A stretch of DNA of 64,000 bases from Streptomyces rishiriensis. Lineage in GTDB: Bacteria > Actinomycetota > Actinomycetes > Streptomycetales > Streptomycetaceae. The notes beneath the pieces were generated by a model. It did no database searches. It was given only the letters and a program-made list of their open reading frames with translations, and had not been told where the DNA came from. Numbering within the stretch: the stretch's first letter is position 1; every line of letters starts with the position of its first letter. This document shows, piece after piece, positions 18,439-27,836 of the stretch. The DNA lies in contig NZ_BEWA01000005.1 in NCBI RefSeq assembly GCF_003112535.1, forward strand, positions 478,024 through 542,023, read 5' to 3'. A program made the translations under genes and the position numbers.

Positions 18439-18672
18439 ATGTCCGCAGTTCCGCGGAACGTACCTTCCAGTACCGATTCCGACCTCCTCCCGAAGGTGCG
18501 GTGGCTGCGCAGCAGCTACAGCACGGGAGCCAACAACTGCGTGGAGACGGCCCGGCCGGCCAGCGGCCCCTGGGCCGGGCTGCTCGCCGTACGCGACTCC
18601 AAGGACCCGGCCGGACCCGCCCTGCTCTTCTCCCCCGAGAGCTGGACGGGCTTCACGACTGCTTTGCGCTGA
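18439..18672 (+). CDS. DUF397-domain protein
   Basis: A 77-residue DUF397 protein with the typical VRWLRSSYSTGANNCVETA start and VRDSKDPAGPALLFSPESW ending. These small proteins accompany WhiJ-like regulators and probably act as their antagonists (the WhiJ pair in S. coelicolor behaves this way genetically; the role here is inferred). AAGGAGG lies 6 nt before the ATG. The Cys and Trp residues are conserved family positions. Confidence 0.92.
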   Translation: MSAVPRNVPSSTDSDLLPKVRWLRSSYSTGANNCVETARPASGPWAGLLAVRDSKDPAGPALLFSPESWTGFTTALR

Positions 18673-18704
18673 ACGCGACAACGTAGTCGGCCACCCGTCG
18701 GCGG

Positions 18705-18767
18705 CGACCCACGGCCGTGTCACGCCGACCCACGGCCGTGTCACGCCGGCTCATGGCCGTGTCTCGC
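18705..18767. repeat. Three 21-bp tandem repeats overlapping the bioF end
   Basis: Two identical units (18705-18725, 18726-18746) and a third with about four changes (18747-18767), core CACGGCCGTGTCACGC. The third unit contains the bioF stop codon. CACGGCCGTG within each unit is itself palindromic. The repeats could form a terminator-like structure between the convergent genes or be a protein-binding cluster. Confidence 0.75.
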
Positions 18768-19878
18768 CGATCACCCGGACAGCGTGTTCCAGCTCCGCCC
18801 CGGAGAGGTCCGCCCGGGCGGTCAGCCTGATGCGTGAGATGCCGTCGGGCACGGAGGGAGGACGGAAGCACCCGACGGCCAGACCTGCCGACCGGCAGTC
18901 CGCCGCCCACCGCAGGGCCTGCTCCGGGGACGGCGCACGCACGGAGACGACCGCGGCGTCGGGGCGTACCGCCTCCAGACCCGCGGCCGTCAGGCGTGCG
19001 TACAGCTCGCCCGCCACCGCACGTGCACGCCCGGCGCGCTCCGGCTCCCGCCGCAGCAGTCGCAGGGCGGCCAGCGCCGCGCCCGCCGCGGCCGGGGCCA
19101 GGCCCGTGTCGAAGATGAACGTGCGGGCCGCGTTCACCAGGTGCTCGATCACCCGCGCGGGCCCCAGCACGGCGCCTCCCTGGCTGCCGAGGGACTTGGA
19201 CAGCGTGACCGTGACGACCACGTCGTCCGCGCCCGCCAGACCCGCCGCGAACGGCGCGCCCTGTCCGCCGTCCCCGAGCACGCCGAGCCCATGGGCGTCG
19301 TCCACCACCAGTCCCGCGCCGTGCTCGCGGCAGGCGGCCGCCAGAGCGGCCAGCGGGGCGGCGTCGCCGTCGACCGAGAAGACCGTGTCGGAGACGGCCA
19401 CGGCCGGCCCGTCGTGGGTGCCGAGGGCCTTGCGGACGGCCTCCGGGTCGGCGTGCGCGACGACCTGGACGGCGCCGCGGGCCAGCCGGCAGCCGTCGAT
19501 GAGCGAGGCGTGGTTGCCCGCGTCGGAGACGATCAGCGAGCCGTGCGGCGCCAGCGCGGTCACCGCGGCGAGGTTGGCCGCGTACCCGGAGGAGAAGACG
19601 AGGGCCGCCTCGAAGCCGCAGTGCTCCGCGAGCTCCCGCTCCAGTTCGGCGTGCAGCTCGGTGGTGCCGGTGACGAGCCGGGAGCCGGTGGCGCCGCCGC
19701 CCCAGGTCCGGGCCGCCGCCGCGGCGCCCGCCACGACCTCGGGATGACGGGCCAGACCCAGGTAGTCGTTGCTCGCGAGGTCCACGAGCGGCGAGTCGGC
19801 CGGGCGGGCCCGCAGGGTCCGCACGAGTCCGGCCCGGCGGCGCAGCTCCGCCTGTTCGTCGATCCAGCCGAACGCCAT
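18751..19878 (-). CDS. bioF: 8-amino-7-oxononanoate synthase
   Basis: The 375-residue alpha-oxoamine synthase condenses pimeloyl-thioester with alanine in the first step of the biotin ring pathway. PLP Lys228 is in TLSKSLGSQGG; VDDAHGLGVLG carries the PLP Asp/His pair and DLASNDYLGL starts the fold. The ATG follows GGAGG. It faces away from bioBAD, from which it is separated by a 148-bp shared control region. C-terminal RIRLTARADLSGAELEHAV is typical of the family. Confidence 0.94.
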   Translation of the reverse strand: MAFGWIDEQAELRRRAGLVRTLRARPADSPLVDLASNDYLGLARHPEVVAGAAAAARTWGGGATGSRLVTGTTELHAELERELAEHCGFEAALVFSSGYAANLAAVTALAPHGSLIVSDAGNHASLIDGCRLARGAVQVVAHADPEAVRKALGTHDGPAVAVSDTVFSVDGDAAPLAALAAACREHGAGLVVDDAHGLGVLGDGGQGAPFAAGLAGADDVVVTVTLSKSLGSQGGAVLGPARVIEHLVNAARTFIFDTGLAPAAAGAALAALRLLRREPERAGRARAVAGELYARLTAAGLEAVRPDAAVVSVRAPSPEQALRWAADCRSAGLAVGCFRPPSVPDGISRIRLTARADLSGAELEHAVRVIGETRP

Positions 19879-19939
19879 GGGTCCTCCGGGGCTTTTGTAG
19901 GTAGCGGACAGACACTAGCGGCAGCGATCGCCGACTTCG

Positions 19940-19957
19940 GTGTGGCAATACCCACAC
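19940..19957. promoter_or_regulatory. Inverted repeat in the bioF/bioB divergent control region
   Basis: GTGTGG-6 nt-CCACAC is a perfect dyad centred 79 bp before bioB and 70 bp from bioF. Flanking TTCG/CGAA nearly extends it. Its position fits a shared biotin operator, but it does not match the BioQ-type TGAAC/GTTCA site that I know. Confidence 0.45.
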
Positions 19958-20026
19958 GTCGAACCGGGTGTGTTGTGCGATCCCTACCTTGGCCCGGAGC
20001 GGGTCCGTAGGACAGGATCGGCTCTC

Positions 20027-21277
20027 ATGGACCTGCTGAACACGCTGGTGGACAAGGGGCTTCGGCGCGAGCTGCCGACCCGCGAGGAAGCTCTGGCCGT
20101 CCTGGCCACCTCCGACGACGACGTGCTGGACGTGGTGGCCGCGGCCGGGAAGGTGCGCCGCCACTGGTTCGGGCGTCGCGTGAAGCTCAACTACCTGGTC
20201 AACCTGAAGTCGGGCCTGTGCCCCGAGGACTGCTCCTACTGTTCGCAGCGGCTCGGCTCCACCGCCGGGATCCTGAAGTACACCTGGCTCAAGCCCGACG
20301 AGGCCTCCAAGGCCGCGGCGGCCGGCCTCGCGGGCGGCGCCAAGCGCGTCTGCCTGGTGGCGTCCGGACGCGGCCCGACCGACCGCGACGTCGACCGGGT
20401 GGCCGGCACCATCAAGGCCATCAAGGAGCAGAACGAGGGCGTCGAGGTGTGCGCCTGTCTGGGTCTGCTCTCCGACGGCCAGGCCGAGCGGCTGCGCGAG
20501 GCGGGCGCCGACGCCTACAACCACAACCTCAACACGTCCGAGTCGACGTACGGGGACATCACGACCACCCACACCTACGCCGACCGGGTGGACACGGTCA
20601 CCAAGGCCCACGCGGCCGGCCTGTCGGCCTGCTCGGGTCTGATCGCCGGCATGGGCGAGTCGGACGAGGACCTCGTGGACGTCGTCTACTCGCTGCGGGA
20701 GCTGGACCCGGACTCGGTCCCGGTCAACTTCCTCATCCCGGTGGAGGGCACCCCGCTGGCCAAGGAGTGGAACCTCACCCCGCAGCGCTGTCTGCGGATC
20801 CTGGCCATGGTCCGGTTCGTGTGCCCGGACGTCGAGGTGCGCATCGCGGGCGGCCGCGAGGTGCACCTGCGCACCATGCAGCCGCTCGCCCTGAACCTGG
20901 CCAACTCGATCTTCCTCGGCGACTACCTCACCACCGAAGGCCAGGCCGGCAGGGCCGACCTGGAGATGATCGCGGACGCCGGGTTCGAGGTGGAGGGAGC
21001 GGAGCAGGTCACGCTGCCCGAGCACCGGGCGGCGACGGCGGGCGCGGGCTGCGGATCCCACGACGGCGGCTGCGGCGCGCAGGAGTCCGCCGGGTGCGGC
21101 GCGCACGAGGGCTCCGGGTGCGGCTCGCACGAGGGCGGCGGCGTCTGCGGCTCGGCTCCGGCCGCCGCGGCTGCCTCCGCCGCGCCTCTCGCCGCGTCGG
21201 CGGCGGGCGAGGCTCGTACCGATCTGGTCGCCGTGCGCCGCCGAGGCGCCGGCACCGATCTCGCGCCCAATGCCTGA
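20027..21277 (+). CDS. bioB: Biotin synthase with a Cys/His-rich C-terminal tail
   Basis: A 416-residue radical-SAM enzyme that inserts sulfur into dethiobiotin. The [4Fe-4S] cysteines are Cys65, Cys69 and Cys72 in [27 protein letters not shown] and the [2Fe-2S] Arg region AGGREVHLR are present. The catalytic domain ends near residue 335. A tail of about 80 residues follows, with four GCG[SA][HQ][DE]-type repeats (about 342-380) and then an Ala-rich stretch. Classical BioB is about 345 residues, so the tail is extra. The bioA ATG overlaps its stop by 8 nt. Confidence 0.93.
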   Translation: MDLLNTLVDKGLRRELPTREEALAVLATSDDDVLDVVAAAGKVRRHWFGRRVKLNYLVNLKSGLCPEDCSYCSQRLGSTAGILKYTWLKPDEASKAAAAGLAGGAKRVCLVASGRGPTDRDVDRVAGTIKAIKEQNEGVEVCACLGLLSDGQAERLREAGADAYNHNLNTSESTYGDITTTHTYADRVDTVTKAHAAGLSACSGLIAGMGESDEDLVDVVYSLRELDPDSVPVNFLIPVEGTPLAKEWNLTPQRCLRILAMVRFVCPDVEVRIAGGREVHLRTMQPLALNLANSIFLGDYLTTEGQAGRADLEMIADAGFEVEGAEQVTLPEHRAATAGAGCGSHDGGCGAQESAGCGAHEGSGCGSHEGGGVCGSAPAAAAASAAPLAASAAGEARTDLVAVRRRGAGTDLAPNA

Positions 21278-22559
21278 GCGGTCGCCGCTCGGCGTGCCCG
21301 AGCTGCTGGACCTCGACCGGCGGCATGTGTGGCACCCGTACGGTCCGATGCCCGGTCGGGTCGATCCGCTCGTCGTCGAGTCGGCGAGCGGGGTCCGGCT
21401 GCGGATGGCGGACGGCTCCGGCGAACTGGTCGACGGCATGGCGTCCTGGTGGTCGGCGATCCACGGCTACAACCACCCGGTGCTCAACGAGGCCGTGCGC
21501 GAGCAGCTGGGGCGGATGAGTCATGTGATGTTCGGCGGGCTCACCCATGAGCCCGCCGTGCGGCTGGCGAAACTCCTTGTCGACATGTCGCCCGACGGTC
21601 TGGAGCACGTCTTCCTCGCCGACTCGGGCTCGGTGTCGGTCGAGGTCGCGGTGAAGATGTGCCTGCAGTACTGGCGTTCGCTGGGCCGGCCGGGCAAGCA
21701 GCGGCTGCTGACCTGGCGCGGCGGCTATCACGGCGACACCTGGCAGCCGATGTCCGTGTGCGACCCCGACGGGGGGATGCACGACCTGTGGACCGGCCTG
21801 CTCCCCCGGCAGGTCTTCGTCGACGCGCCGCCGGCCGAGTACGGCGAGGCGTACGCCGAGACCCTGCGCGCGGCGATCGAGCGGCACGCCGACGAACTGG
21901 CCGCGGTCGTCGTGGAGCCGGTCGTGCAGGGCGCGGGCGGGATGCGCTTCCACTCCCCCGGGTATCTGCGGGTCCTGCGCGAGGCGTGCGACGCGCACGG
22001 CGTGCTGCTGGTGTTCGACGAGATCGCCACCGGCTTCGGCCGCACGGGCGCGCTGTTCGCGGCGGGGCACGCCGCCGTGACGCCGGACGTGATGTGTGTC
22101 GGCAAGGCCCTGACCGGCGGCTATCTGACGATGGCTGCGGCCCTGTGCACCTCCCGGGTGGCCGAGGGGATCTCGCGGGGCGAGGTGCCGGTGCTGGCGC
22201 ACGGGCCGACGTTCATGGGAAATCCGCTGGCCGCGGCCGTCGCCTGCGCCTCGATCGAGCTGCTGCTCGGCCAGGACTGGCTCGCGGAGGTCAAGCGGAT
22301 CGAGACCGGGCTGCGCGACGGGCTCGCGCCGGCGCGGGAGCTCGCGGGGGTGAGCGACGTACGGGTCCTCGGCGCCGTCGGCGTCGTCCAGCTCGATCAC
22401 GCCGTGGACATGAAGGCCGCCACGGACGCCGCCGTGCGCGAGGGCGTCTGGCTGCGGCCGTTCCGCGACCTGATCTACACGATGCCCCCGTACGTCACCG
22501 GTGACGTGGACGTGGCACGGATCGCGCGCGCGGTGTGCGCCGCGGCGCGGGAGGGATGA
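21270..22559 (+). CDS. bioA: Adenosylmethionine-8-amino-7-oxononanoate aminotransferase
   Basis: The 429-residue class III aminotransferase uses S-adenosylmethionine as amino donor to make 7,8-diaminopelargonate. Specific features are [11 protein letters not shown] near the start, [12 protein letters not shown], and the PLP lysine Lys279 in [26 protein letters not shown] precedes it. The ATG overlaps the bioB stop in ATGCCTGA, and its own stop overlaps the bioD start in ATGA. The whole bioBAD run is therefore translationally coupled. Confidence 0.96.
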   Translation: MPERSPLGVPELLDLDRRHVWHPYGPMPGRVDPLVVESASGVRLRMADGSGELVDGMASWWSAIHGYNHPVLNEAVREQLGRMSHVMFGGLTHEPAVRLAKLLVDMSPDGLEHVFLADSGSVSVEVAVKMCLQYWRSLGRPGKQRLLTWRGGYHGDTWQPMSVCDPDGGMHDLWTGLLPRQVFVDAPPAEYGEAYAETLRAAIERHADELAAVVVEPVVQGAGGMRFHSPGYLRVLREACDAHGVLLVFDEIATGFGRTGALFAAGHAAVTPDVMCVGKALTGGYLTMAAALCTSRVAEGISRGEVPVLAHGPTFMGNPLAAAVACASIELLLGQDWLAEVKRIETGLRDGLAPARELAGVSDVRVLGAVGVVQLDHAVDMKAATDAAVREGVWLRPFRDLIYTMPPYVTGDVDVARIARAVCAAAREG

Positions 22560-23284
22560 ACATGCCGATCCTGGTGATCACGGGGACGGGCACGGAGGTC
22601 GGAAAGACCGTCACGACCGCCGCGGTCGCCGCCTGCGCGCTGGCGGCGGGCCGGTCGGTGGCCGTGCTGAAGGCCGCCCAGACCGGTGTACGGCCCGACG
22701 AGCGCGGGGACGCCGACGAGGTCGCGCGGCTCGTGGGACCGCTCACCACGGCCGAAATCGCCCGCTACCCCGAGCCGTTGGCGCCGGGCACGGCGGCGCG
22801 GCGGGCGGGACTGCCGCCGGTGCGGCCGCAGGACGTGGCGGAGGCGGCGCAGAAGCTGGCCGCGGAGCACGACCTGGTGCTCGTCGAGGGAGCGGGCGGG
22901 CTGCTCGTGCGGTTCGACGAGGCGGGCGGCACGCTGGCCGACGCGGCGCAGTCGCTGCGGGCTCCGGTGCTGGTCGTGGCCTCGGCCGGCCTGGGCACGC
23001 TGAACACGACGGAACTGACGGCCCGTGAACTACGTTCCCGGGAGCTGGAGTTGCTGGGGGTGGTCATCGGCAGCTGGCCCGACGCCCCTGATCTGGCGAC
23101 TCGTTGCAACGTCACGGACCTGCCGGAGGTGGCCGGCGCCCCGCTGCTGGGGGCGCTGCCCGCGGGGTCCGGCGCGCTGGCTCCCGCCGACTTCCGCGGC
23201 GCGGCGCGCGGTTGGCTGGCGCCGCGGCTGGACGGGACGTGGGAGGCGGAGGCCTTCCGGAAGCGGACGGGCTCGGCGTCCTAG
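22556..23284 (+). CDS. bioD: Dethiobiotin synthetase
   Basis: A 242-residue ATP-dependent carboxylase that closes the ureido ring of dethiobiotin. The P-loop is GTGTEVGKT (10-18); VLKAAQTG and [13 protein letters not shown] are the substrate and Mg-binding motifs. The ATG at 22556 overlaps the bioA stop; a second ATG two codons later (22562) is possible. The end of the protein ([14 protein letters not shown]) has no known role. It is the last gene of the bioBAD operon. Confidence 0.95.
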   Translation: MNMPILVITGTGTEVGKTVTTAAVAACALAAGRSVAVLKAAQTGVRPDERGDADEVARLVGPLTTAEIARYPEPLAPGTAARRAGLPPVRPQDVAEAAQKLAAEHDLVLVEGAGGLLVRFDEAGGTLADAAQSLRAPVLVVASAGLGTLNTTELTARELRSRELELLGVVIGSWPDAPDLATRCNVTDLPEVAGAPLLGALPAGSGALAPADFRGAARGWLAPRLDGTWEAEAFRKRTGSAS

Positions 23285-23454
23285 AAGGACGCACGGGCGC
23301 CGCCCGGCCGGTCCGGAGGAAGGCGCGCGAAGGGCCGCGTCCGCCCTCAGGTCCGGCGGTCTGAAAGCCGGTCTGAACGTCGGCGTCCTGCCGCGGGGAC
23401 GGCCTGTCGCGTGAACTCGGCGCGTCGGTCGCCGCACCCACGCGAACGACGGCG

Positions 23455-23482
23455 AGCGGGGCCCGTCGCGACGGGCCCCGCT
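23455..23482. terminator. Bidirectional terminator between bioD and the LuxR gene
   Basis: A perfect 28-bp palindrome with left arm AGCGGGGCCCGTCG and its exact complement. It sits between convergent genes. The rest of 23285-23558 shows no ORF I can support. Confidence 0.85.
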
Positions 23483-23558
23483 TCGTCAGATCGTCGGCCT
23501 GGTGCGGAGCCGGGGTTTCCCCGGGTTTCCCCCCCGCGGGGTCGGCCTTGCGAGGCTC

Positions 23559-26108
23559 CTAGCCGTCGTCCGAGTCCGCCAGCAGGCGCACCAGGTCGAT
23601 GCGGGACCGGATGCCCAGCCGGGTGAAGACGCCGCGCAGATGATGGTCGATGGTGCGTGGGCTGAGGGCCAGCCGGGCGGCGATCTCGCGGTTGGTGGCG
23701 CCGTCGGCGGCCATGCGGGCGATGAGCAGTTGCTGCGCGGTCAGGTGGGTCTCGCGGGCGCCCGCGCGCGTCGAGGCGGCAGGGGCGCCCAGGGCGCGCA
23801 GTTCGGCGCGGGCGCCCTCCGCGCAGTGCGGGGCGTGGAAGGACTCGAACGCCTGCAGGGCGCTGTGCAGCCGGTCGCGCGCCTCCGTGCGGCGACGCAG
23901 TCTGCGAAGCGCGCTGCCGAACAGCAGTTCCGTGCGGGCGCGTTCGAAGGCGCGGTCGCCGTCCGCGTGCAGGTCGAGGGCCGTGGCGTAGTGCGGGAGG
24001 GCGTCCGCGCCGGGGGTGAGCAGGGCCCGGCACCTGGCGCTGAGGGCCAGGTCGTCGGGGCTGCCCACGGCGCGGGCCCAGCGGTCGTAGTCGGCGTGCG
24101 CGGCGCGCGCGACGCGGGTGTCGCCGGTGCGGGCGGCCGCCTCCACGTAGTGCGGGGTGGCGAGGTGGCGGACGGCCCGGTGACCGTGGCCGGGGCCGGA
24201 GGCGGCGAGGGCACGCAGCCGGGCGGCGGTGGCGTCGTAGCGGCCGTTGGCGAGGTCGAGGAAGGCGAGGGCCCACTGCGCCAGCCCGGCGGGCAGGCCC
24301 AGACCGTGCGCGAGGGCGTACGAGCGGGCGGCCGCGGCCCGCTCCCGGCACAGCTCGGCGTCGCCGGTGAGGGCGGCGAACATCGCGAGAGCCGCCTGCA
24401 GATGACAGGCGCCGTTGTCCTGTCCGGTGGCGTACGCCTGACGCAGGGCGTCCAGCGCGGCGGCCTCGGCGGCGTGCGGGCGGCCGGTCCAGAAGTCGGC
24501 GTAGGCACGGAACTCCATGGCCTGGGACACGTGGACGGTGACGCCCCGGGCGCGGGCGGCGGCCGCCGCCCGGACGGCGGCGGTGGCGGCCCGGGTGTGG
24601 TCGCCGAGCATCAGGGCGGCGATGCCCGCGTGGACGAGCAGAGTGGGATCGCCGCCCGGCCCGCACCGGCCGGCGGTCGCCTCCAGCAGGTCGCGCGCGT
24701 CCTCGTACCGCCCGTCGACGGCCGCCGCGAGCCCGCCCAGCACACCGGGCGGGTCGATGCCCGACTCCCGCGCCGCCAGCACCGCTTCGCGGCATCGACG
24801 CAGATCACCCGTGTAGACGGCGGCCTCGGCGGCCCGCGCCAGGAGATGTACGGCGGACTCGCCCGGAGCGACGGCGGCCCGGACGGCGGGACCACCGCCG
24901 TCGGCTCGCCTCCCGCCGTCCTCGACGATCCGCGCCGGGACCCGCGGCCCGGACGCCCGAACTCCCGGCTCCACCCGGCCGCCCGAGCCCGCTCGCCCGT
25001 CCCGGGGGCCGGCCGCTCCCCGCGCCCCGTCGAAAGCGGTCGTCCCGCCGACGACGCCCCCGCCATCCGCCACCCCCGACCCGGCGGCCCCGACGCCCCC
25101 GCTCGCCAGGCTCTCCGCGCTCTCTGCCCCTTCCGGGCCACTCGCCGCGTCCTCTGTGCGCGGCGCGGGCTGGGGCTCGTTCACCGTCGGGGCGGCGAGG
25201 GCCGGGTGGGGGGCGGCCGGTGCGGGGCGGGGGCCGGCGGCTCGGGAGGCTCCGGCCAGCAGGGCGTCGAAGGCCTCCCCCGCGTGGCCCGTGCGCAGGG
25301 CGAGGACGCCGGTGACGGCGTCGGCGTCCGTGCGGGCGGCCAGGGTGCGGGCCCGGTCGCTCTCGCCGGCGAGCCAGGCATCGTGCGCCGCGCGGGCGAG
25401 CAGACGGGGCCGTTCGCGGGGGTCGGTGCAGAGCGCGGCGGCGCGTTCGGCGAGGGCGCAGGCGAGCGCCGGGTCACCGGCGGACCGGGCCCGGGCGGCG
25501 CCCGCCGCCAGTTCCGCGGCGAGCCGACCGCTCGGGCCGAGCGCGCCCGCGCCCCGGTGCCAGGCGCGCCGGGGCGCCTCGGCCGGCCCGTGCAGGACGC
25601 GGGCGAGCAGCCGGTGGACGTCACGCCGGTCGGCCGGGGAGGCCGTCTCGTAGGCGGCGATCCGGGTCCAGGCGTCACGGAAGCCGACCCCGCCGGCCGT
25701 GGCGTACGCGACGCCCGCCGCCTCGGCGGCCTCCAGCGGGCGGGTGTCGAGGCGCACGGCCGCGACGGCCCGCAGGAAGGCGTGGGTGGCCACCGGGTAC
25801 TGGTCGGCCGCGGCCAGCAGCAGCACCAGGCGGGTGTCGTCGGGCAGCGCCCGCACCTCCCGGCGGTGGGCGGCCAGCCGCTCGGGGGCGAGGTCGACGG
25901 GTTCGGCCGGCAGCGGGTCGAGGCCGGCCGCCTGCCGCTCGGTCAGCCGGCCCGCCGCTTCGACGGCGGCCCGCGGGTCGCCGTGCACCAGGCGCAGCAC
26001 ACGGACCCGGACGCCTTCGGGCAGCGCGGCGACCGGGCGCGGACCGGCGCCCGCGAGCGCCGGTGACGAAGTGCCGCCGAGAGGTGGGGGGTTCACCGGG
26101 GTCACCAC
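23559..26108 (-). CDS. Large LuxR-family regulator without an N-terminal ATPase
   Basis: The 849-residue protein ends in a LuxR/GerE helix-turn-helix (about 782-845; [25 protein letters not shown]). The rest is Ala/Leu/Arg-rich helical repeats of the MalT/LAL type (TPR-like; for example [28 protein letters not shown]). LAL regulators normally begin with a Walker A ATPase, but none is seen; the visible N-terminus matches the segment that follows the ATPase. Residues about 280-420 include a disordered Gly/Ala/Pro-rich insert. The GTG start at 26108 has no good RBS. The diverging lipase gene may be a target (inference). Confidence 0.82.
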   Translation of the reverse strand: MVTPVNPPPLGGTSSPALAGAGPRPVAALPEGVRVRVLRLVHGDPRAAVEAAGRLTERQAAGLDPLPAEPVDLAPERLAAHRREVRALPDDTRLVLLLAAADQYPVATHAFLRAVAAVRLDTRPLEAAEAAGVAYATAGGVGFRDAWTRIAAYETASPADRRDVHRLLARVLHGPAEAPRRAWHRGAGALGPSGRLAAELAAGAARARSAGDPALACALAERAAALCTDPRERPRLLARAAHDAWLAGESDRARTLAARTDADAVTGVLALRTGHAGEAFDALLAGASRAAGPRPAPAAPHPALAAPTVNEPQPAPRTEDAASGPEGAESAESLASGGVGAAGSGVADGGGVVGGTTAFDGARGAAGPRDGRAGSGGRVEPGVRASGPRVPARIVEDGGRRADGGGPAVRAAVAPGESAVHLLARAAEAAVYTGDLRRCREAVLAARESGIDPPGVLGGLAAAVDGRYEDARDLLEATAGRCGPGGDPTLLVHAGIAALMLGDHTRAATAAVRAAAAARARGVTVHVSQAMEFRAYADFWTGRPHAAEAAALDALRQAYATGQDNGACHLQAALAMFAALTGDAELCRERAAAARSYALAHGLGLPAGLAQWALAFLDLANGRYDATAARLRALAASGPGHGHRAVRHLATPHYVEAAARTGDTRVARAAHADYDRWARAVGSPDDLALSARCRALLTPGADALPHYATALDLHADGDRAFERARTELLFGSALRRLRRRTEARDRLHSALQAFESFHAPHCAEGARAELRALGAPAASTRAGARETHLTAQQLLIARMAADGATNREIAARLALSPRTIDHHLRGVFTRLGIRSRIDLVRLLADSDDG

Positions 26109-26117
26109 CCAACTGAC

Positions 26118-26133
26118 GTTACTGGCGAGTTAC
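26118..26133. promoter_or_regulatory. TetR-type operator candidate before the lipase gene
   Basis: GTTACTGGCGAGTTAC matches its own reverse complement at 12 of 16 positions. TTACT-GCGAGTAA-type palindromes are known TetR-family sites of actinobacterial lipid genes. It lies in the 115-bp divergent region between the LuxR and lipase genes. Confidence 0.4.
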
Positions 26134-26223
26134 TTGAACCGTAAAGACCGGCGACTTCACCGATGCGGCGCGCGTAGACCCCCACGGACACTCCTGGCAA
26201 CCCCACCCGTTTCAGGAGGCACC

Positions 26224-26910
26224 ATGCAGCGCCACAAGCGTCGCATCGCCGCGGTCCTCACGGCCGCGGCCTCTTCGCTCCTTCTGTCACTGTCGTTCTC
26301 CGCCCCCACAGCCCACGCGGCGGCCCACGACCCGATCGTCTTCGTCCACGGTCTCAGCAGCGACTCCAGCAGCTGGGACGACTGGGTCGCCGACTTCGAG
26401 GCCGACGGCTACACGGCCGCCGAGCTGGACGCGTGGACGTACACCTGGACCCAGTCCAACGCCACCACCGCCGCCCAGCTGAACACCGAGATCAAGAAGG
26501 TGCTGGCACGGACCGGCGCGAGCAAGGTCGACCTCGTCGTGCACTCGATGGGGGCGCTGAGCTCCCGCTACTACCTCAAGAACCTCGGCGGGACGGCGTT
26601 CGTGGACGACTTCGTCTCCGTCGCGGGCACCAACCACGGCACCTCGGTGGCCTCGTTGTGCAGCTGGCTGTACACCTCCTGCGCCCAGATGGTGACCGGC
26701 AGCTCGTTCCTCACGGCGCTCAACTCCGGTGACGAGACGCCGGGCAGCGTGAACTACGCGGCGTACTGGTCGAACTGCGACGCGGCGATCGATCCGGACT
26801 CCTCGGCGCTGCTGAGCGGAGCGACCAATGTCGGCGTCGGGTGCATCTCGCACGACGCCATGAACAACGACCACGGCGTGTACGAGAAGGTGCGCGACTT
26901 CATCCGGTGA
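26224..26910 (+). CDS. Secreted triacylglycerol lipase/esterase
   Basis: A 228-residue exported lipase with a Sec signal (about 1-33, ending AHAAAHDP). It has the oxyanion block [10 protein letters not shown], nucleophile Ser108 in VVHSMGALS, and a C-terminal [14 protein letters not shown] containing the catalytic His. Four Cys residues suggest disulfides. This matches the short Streptomyces/Bacillus lipase class 2 enzymes. CAGGAGG stands 5 nt before the ATG. Confidence 0.9.
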   Translation: MQRHKRRIAAVLTAAASSLLLSLSFSAPTAHAAAHDPIVFVHGLSSDSSSWDDWVADFEADGYTAAELDAWTYTWTQSNATTAAQLNTEIKKVLARTGASKVDLVVHSMGALSSRYYLKNLGGTAFVDDFVSVAGTNHGTSVASLCSWLYTSCAQMVTGSSFLTALNSGDETPGSVNYAAYWSNCDAAIDPDSSALLSGATNVGVGCISHDAMNNDHGVYEKVRDFIR

Positions 26911-26917
26911 GGCGCAT

Positions 26918-26962
26918 CCCCCGGTGCGAGCGGCGCACCGGCACGGCCGCTCGCACCGGGGG
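26918..26962 (+). terminator. Strong terminator after the lipase gene
   Basis: A perfect 17-bp stem (26918-26934 with 26946-26962) and an 11-nt loop, 7 nt after the lipase stop; the left arm begins CCCCCGGTGCGAG. Confidence 0.85.
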
Positions 26963-27028
26963 GGTGCGACGGGCCCGTACGGGGGAGAATCCCGGTAGGC
27001 CCTTCGCCGCCCCGCCCCGGAGGTCGCC

Positions 27029-27811
27029 ATGCCGTCACGACCCCACGACTCCAGCTCCGGCTCCGACTCCGGCTCCGGCTCCGGCTCCGGCTCCGGTTTC
27101 GGCTCCGGCTCCGGCTCCGGCCTCGGTCCGGGACGCGGATCCGGATCCGGCAGGGCGCGCGGCGACGTCGTCCGCCATCCGTTGTTCTCCCGTTGCTACG
27201 CCCGGCTGGGCGCGGCCGCGGAGACCCGGGCGGGCCTCGCCGGCGTGCGCGACCGGCTGCTCGCCGGGCTGTCCGGCCGGGTCGTCGAGATCGGCGCGGG
27301 CAGCGGGCTGAACTTCGCGCACTATCCGGCCGCCGTCTGCGAGGTCGTGGCGATCGAACCCGAGCGGCGGTTGCGCCGGTGGGCGCTGGAGGCCGCGCTG
27401 CGGGCCGAGGTGCCCGTGGACGTGGTGCCGGGGGTCGCGGAGGCGCTGCCGGTCAAGAGCGAGGCGTTCGACGCGGCGGTGCTCTCGTTGGTGCTGTGCA
27501 GCGTGCGGGACGTGGGGCGCGCCCTGGCCGAGCTGCGGCGGGTGCTGCGGCCCGGCGGCGAGGTGCGGTTCCTCGAGCACGGGCCCGGCGGCGGTCCGAC
27601 GATGCTTTTCGCCCAACGGGCACTGGACCGCACGGTGTGGCCGCACCTGGCCGGCGGCTGCCGGCTCACCCGTGACACCGTCGGCGCGCTGCGCGACGCC
27701 GGGTTCGAACTGGGCCCGTACCGCCGCACGACGCTGCCGGAGCGCGGTCCGCGGCTGCCGTTCTCCTACTGCGTGACGGGCGCCGCCTGGCGCCCTCCGG
27801 AGCCGGGGTGA
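27029..27811 (+). CDS. Class I SAM-dependent methyltransferase with Ser-Gly repeat N-terminus
   Basis: The 260-residue protein has a disordered N-terminal stretch of alternating Ser and Gly (about 9-42) followed by a METTL7-like methyltransferase domain. Motif I is VVEIGAGSGLNF (about 85-96), the acidic loop is AIEPE, and motif IV-VI includes FDAAVLSLVLCSV and LRPGGEVRFLEHG. The substrate is unknown. The ATG at 27029 follows a CCGGAGG-like site. The N-terminal stretch is encoded by a GC-rich hexanucleotide repeat. Confidence 0.85.
   Translation: MPSRPHDSSSGSDSGSGSGSGSGFGSGSGSGLGPGRGSGSGRARGDVVRHPLFSRCYARLGAAAETRAGLAGVRDRLLAGLSGRVVEIGAGSGLNFAHYPAAVCEVVAIEPERRLRRWALEAALRAEVPVDVVPGVAEALPVKSEAFDAAVLSLVLCSVRDVGRALAELRRVLRPGGEVRFLEHGPGGGPTMLFAQRALDRTVWPHLAGGCRLTRDTVGALRDAGFELGPYRRTTLPERGPRLPFSYCVTGAAWRPPEPG
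27050..27123 (+). repeat. Hexanucleotide repeat coding for Ser-Gly
   Basis: About ten copies of GGCTCC (with a few variants such as GACTCC, GGTTTC) lie in frame in the methyltransferase gene. Such arrays change length by slippage, always in frame with 6-bp units. Confidence 0.85.
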
Positions 27812-27836
27812 GGCGGGAGGCGAACGGGAGAGGGAG

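Noticed and set aside
18653..18750. Tandem repeats as a CRISPR-like array
   Set aside because: Units abut with no spacers and only three copies; no cas genes in the window.
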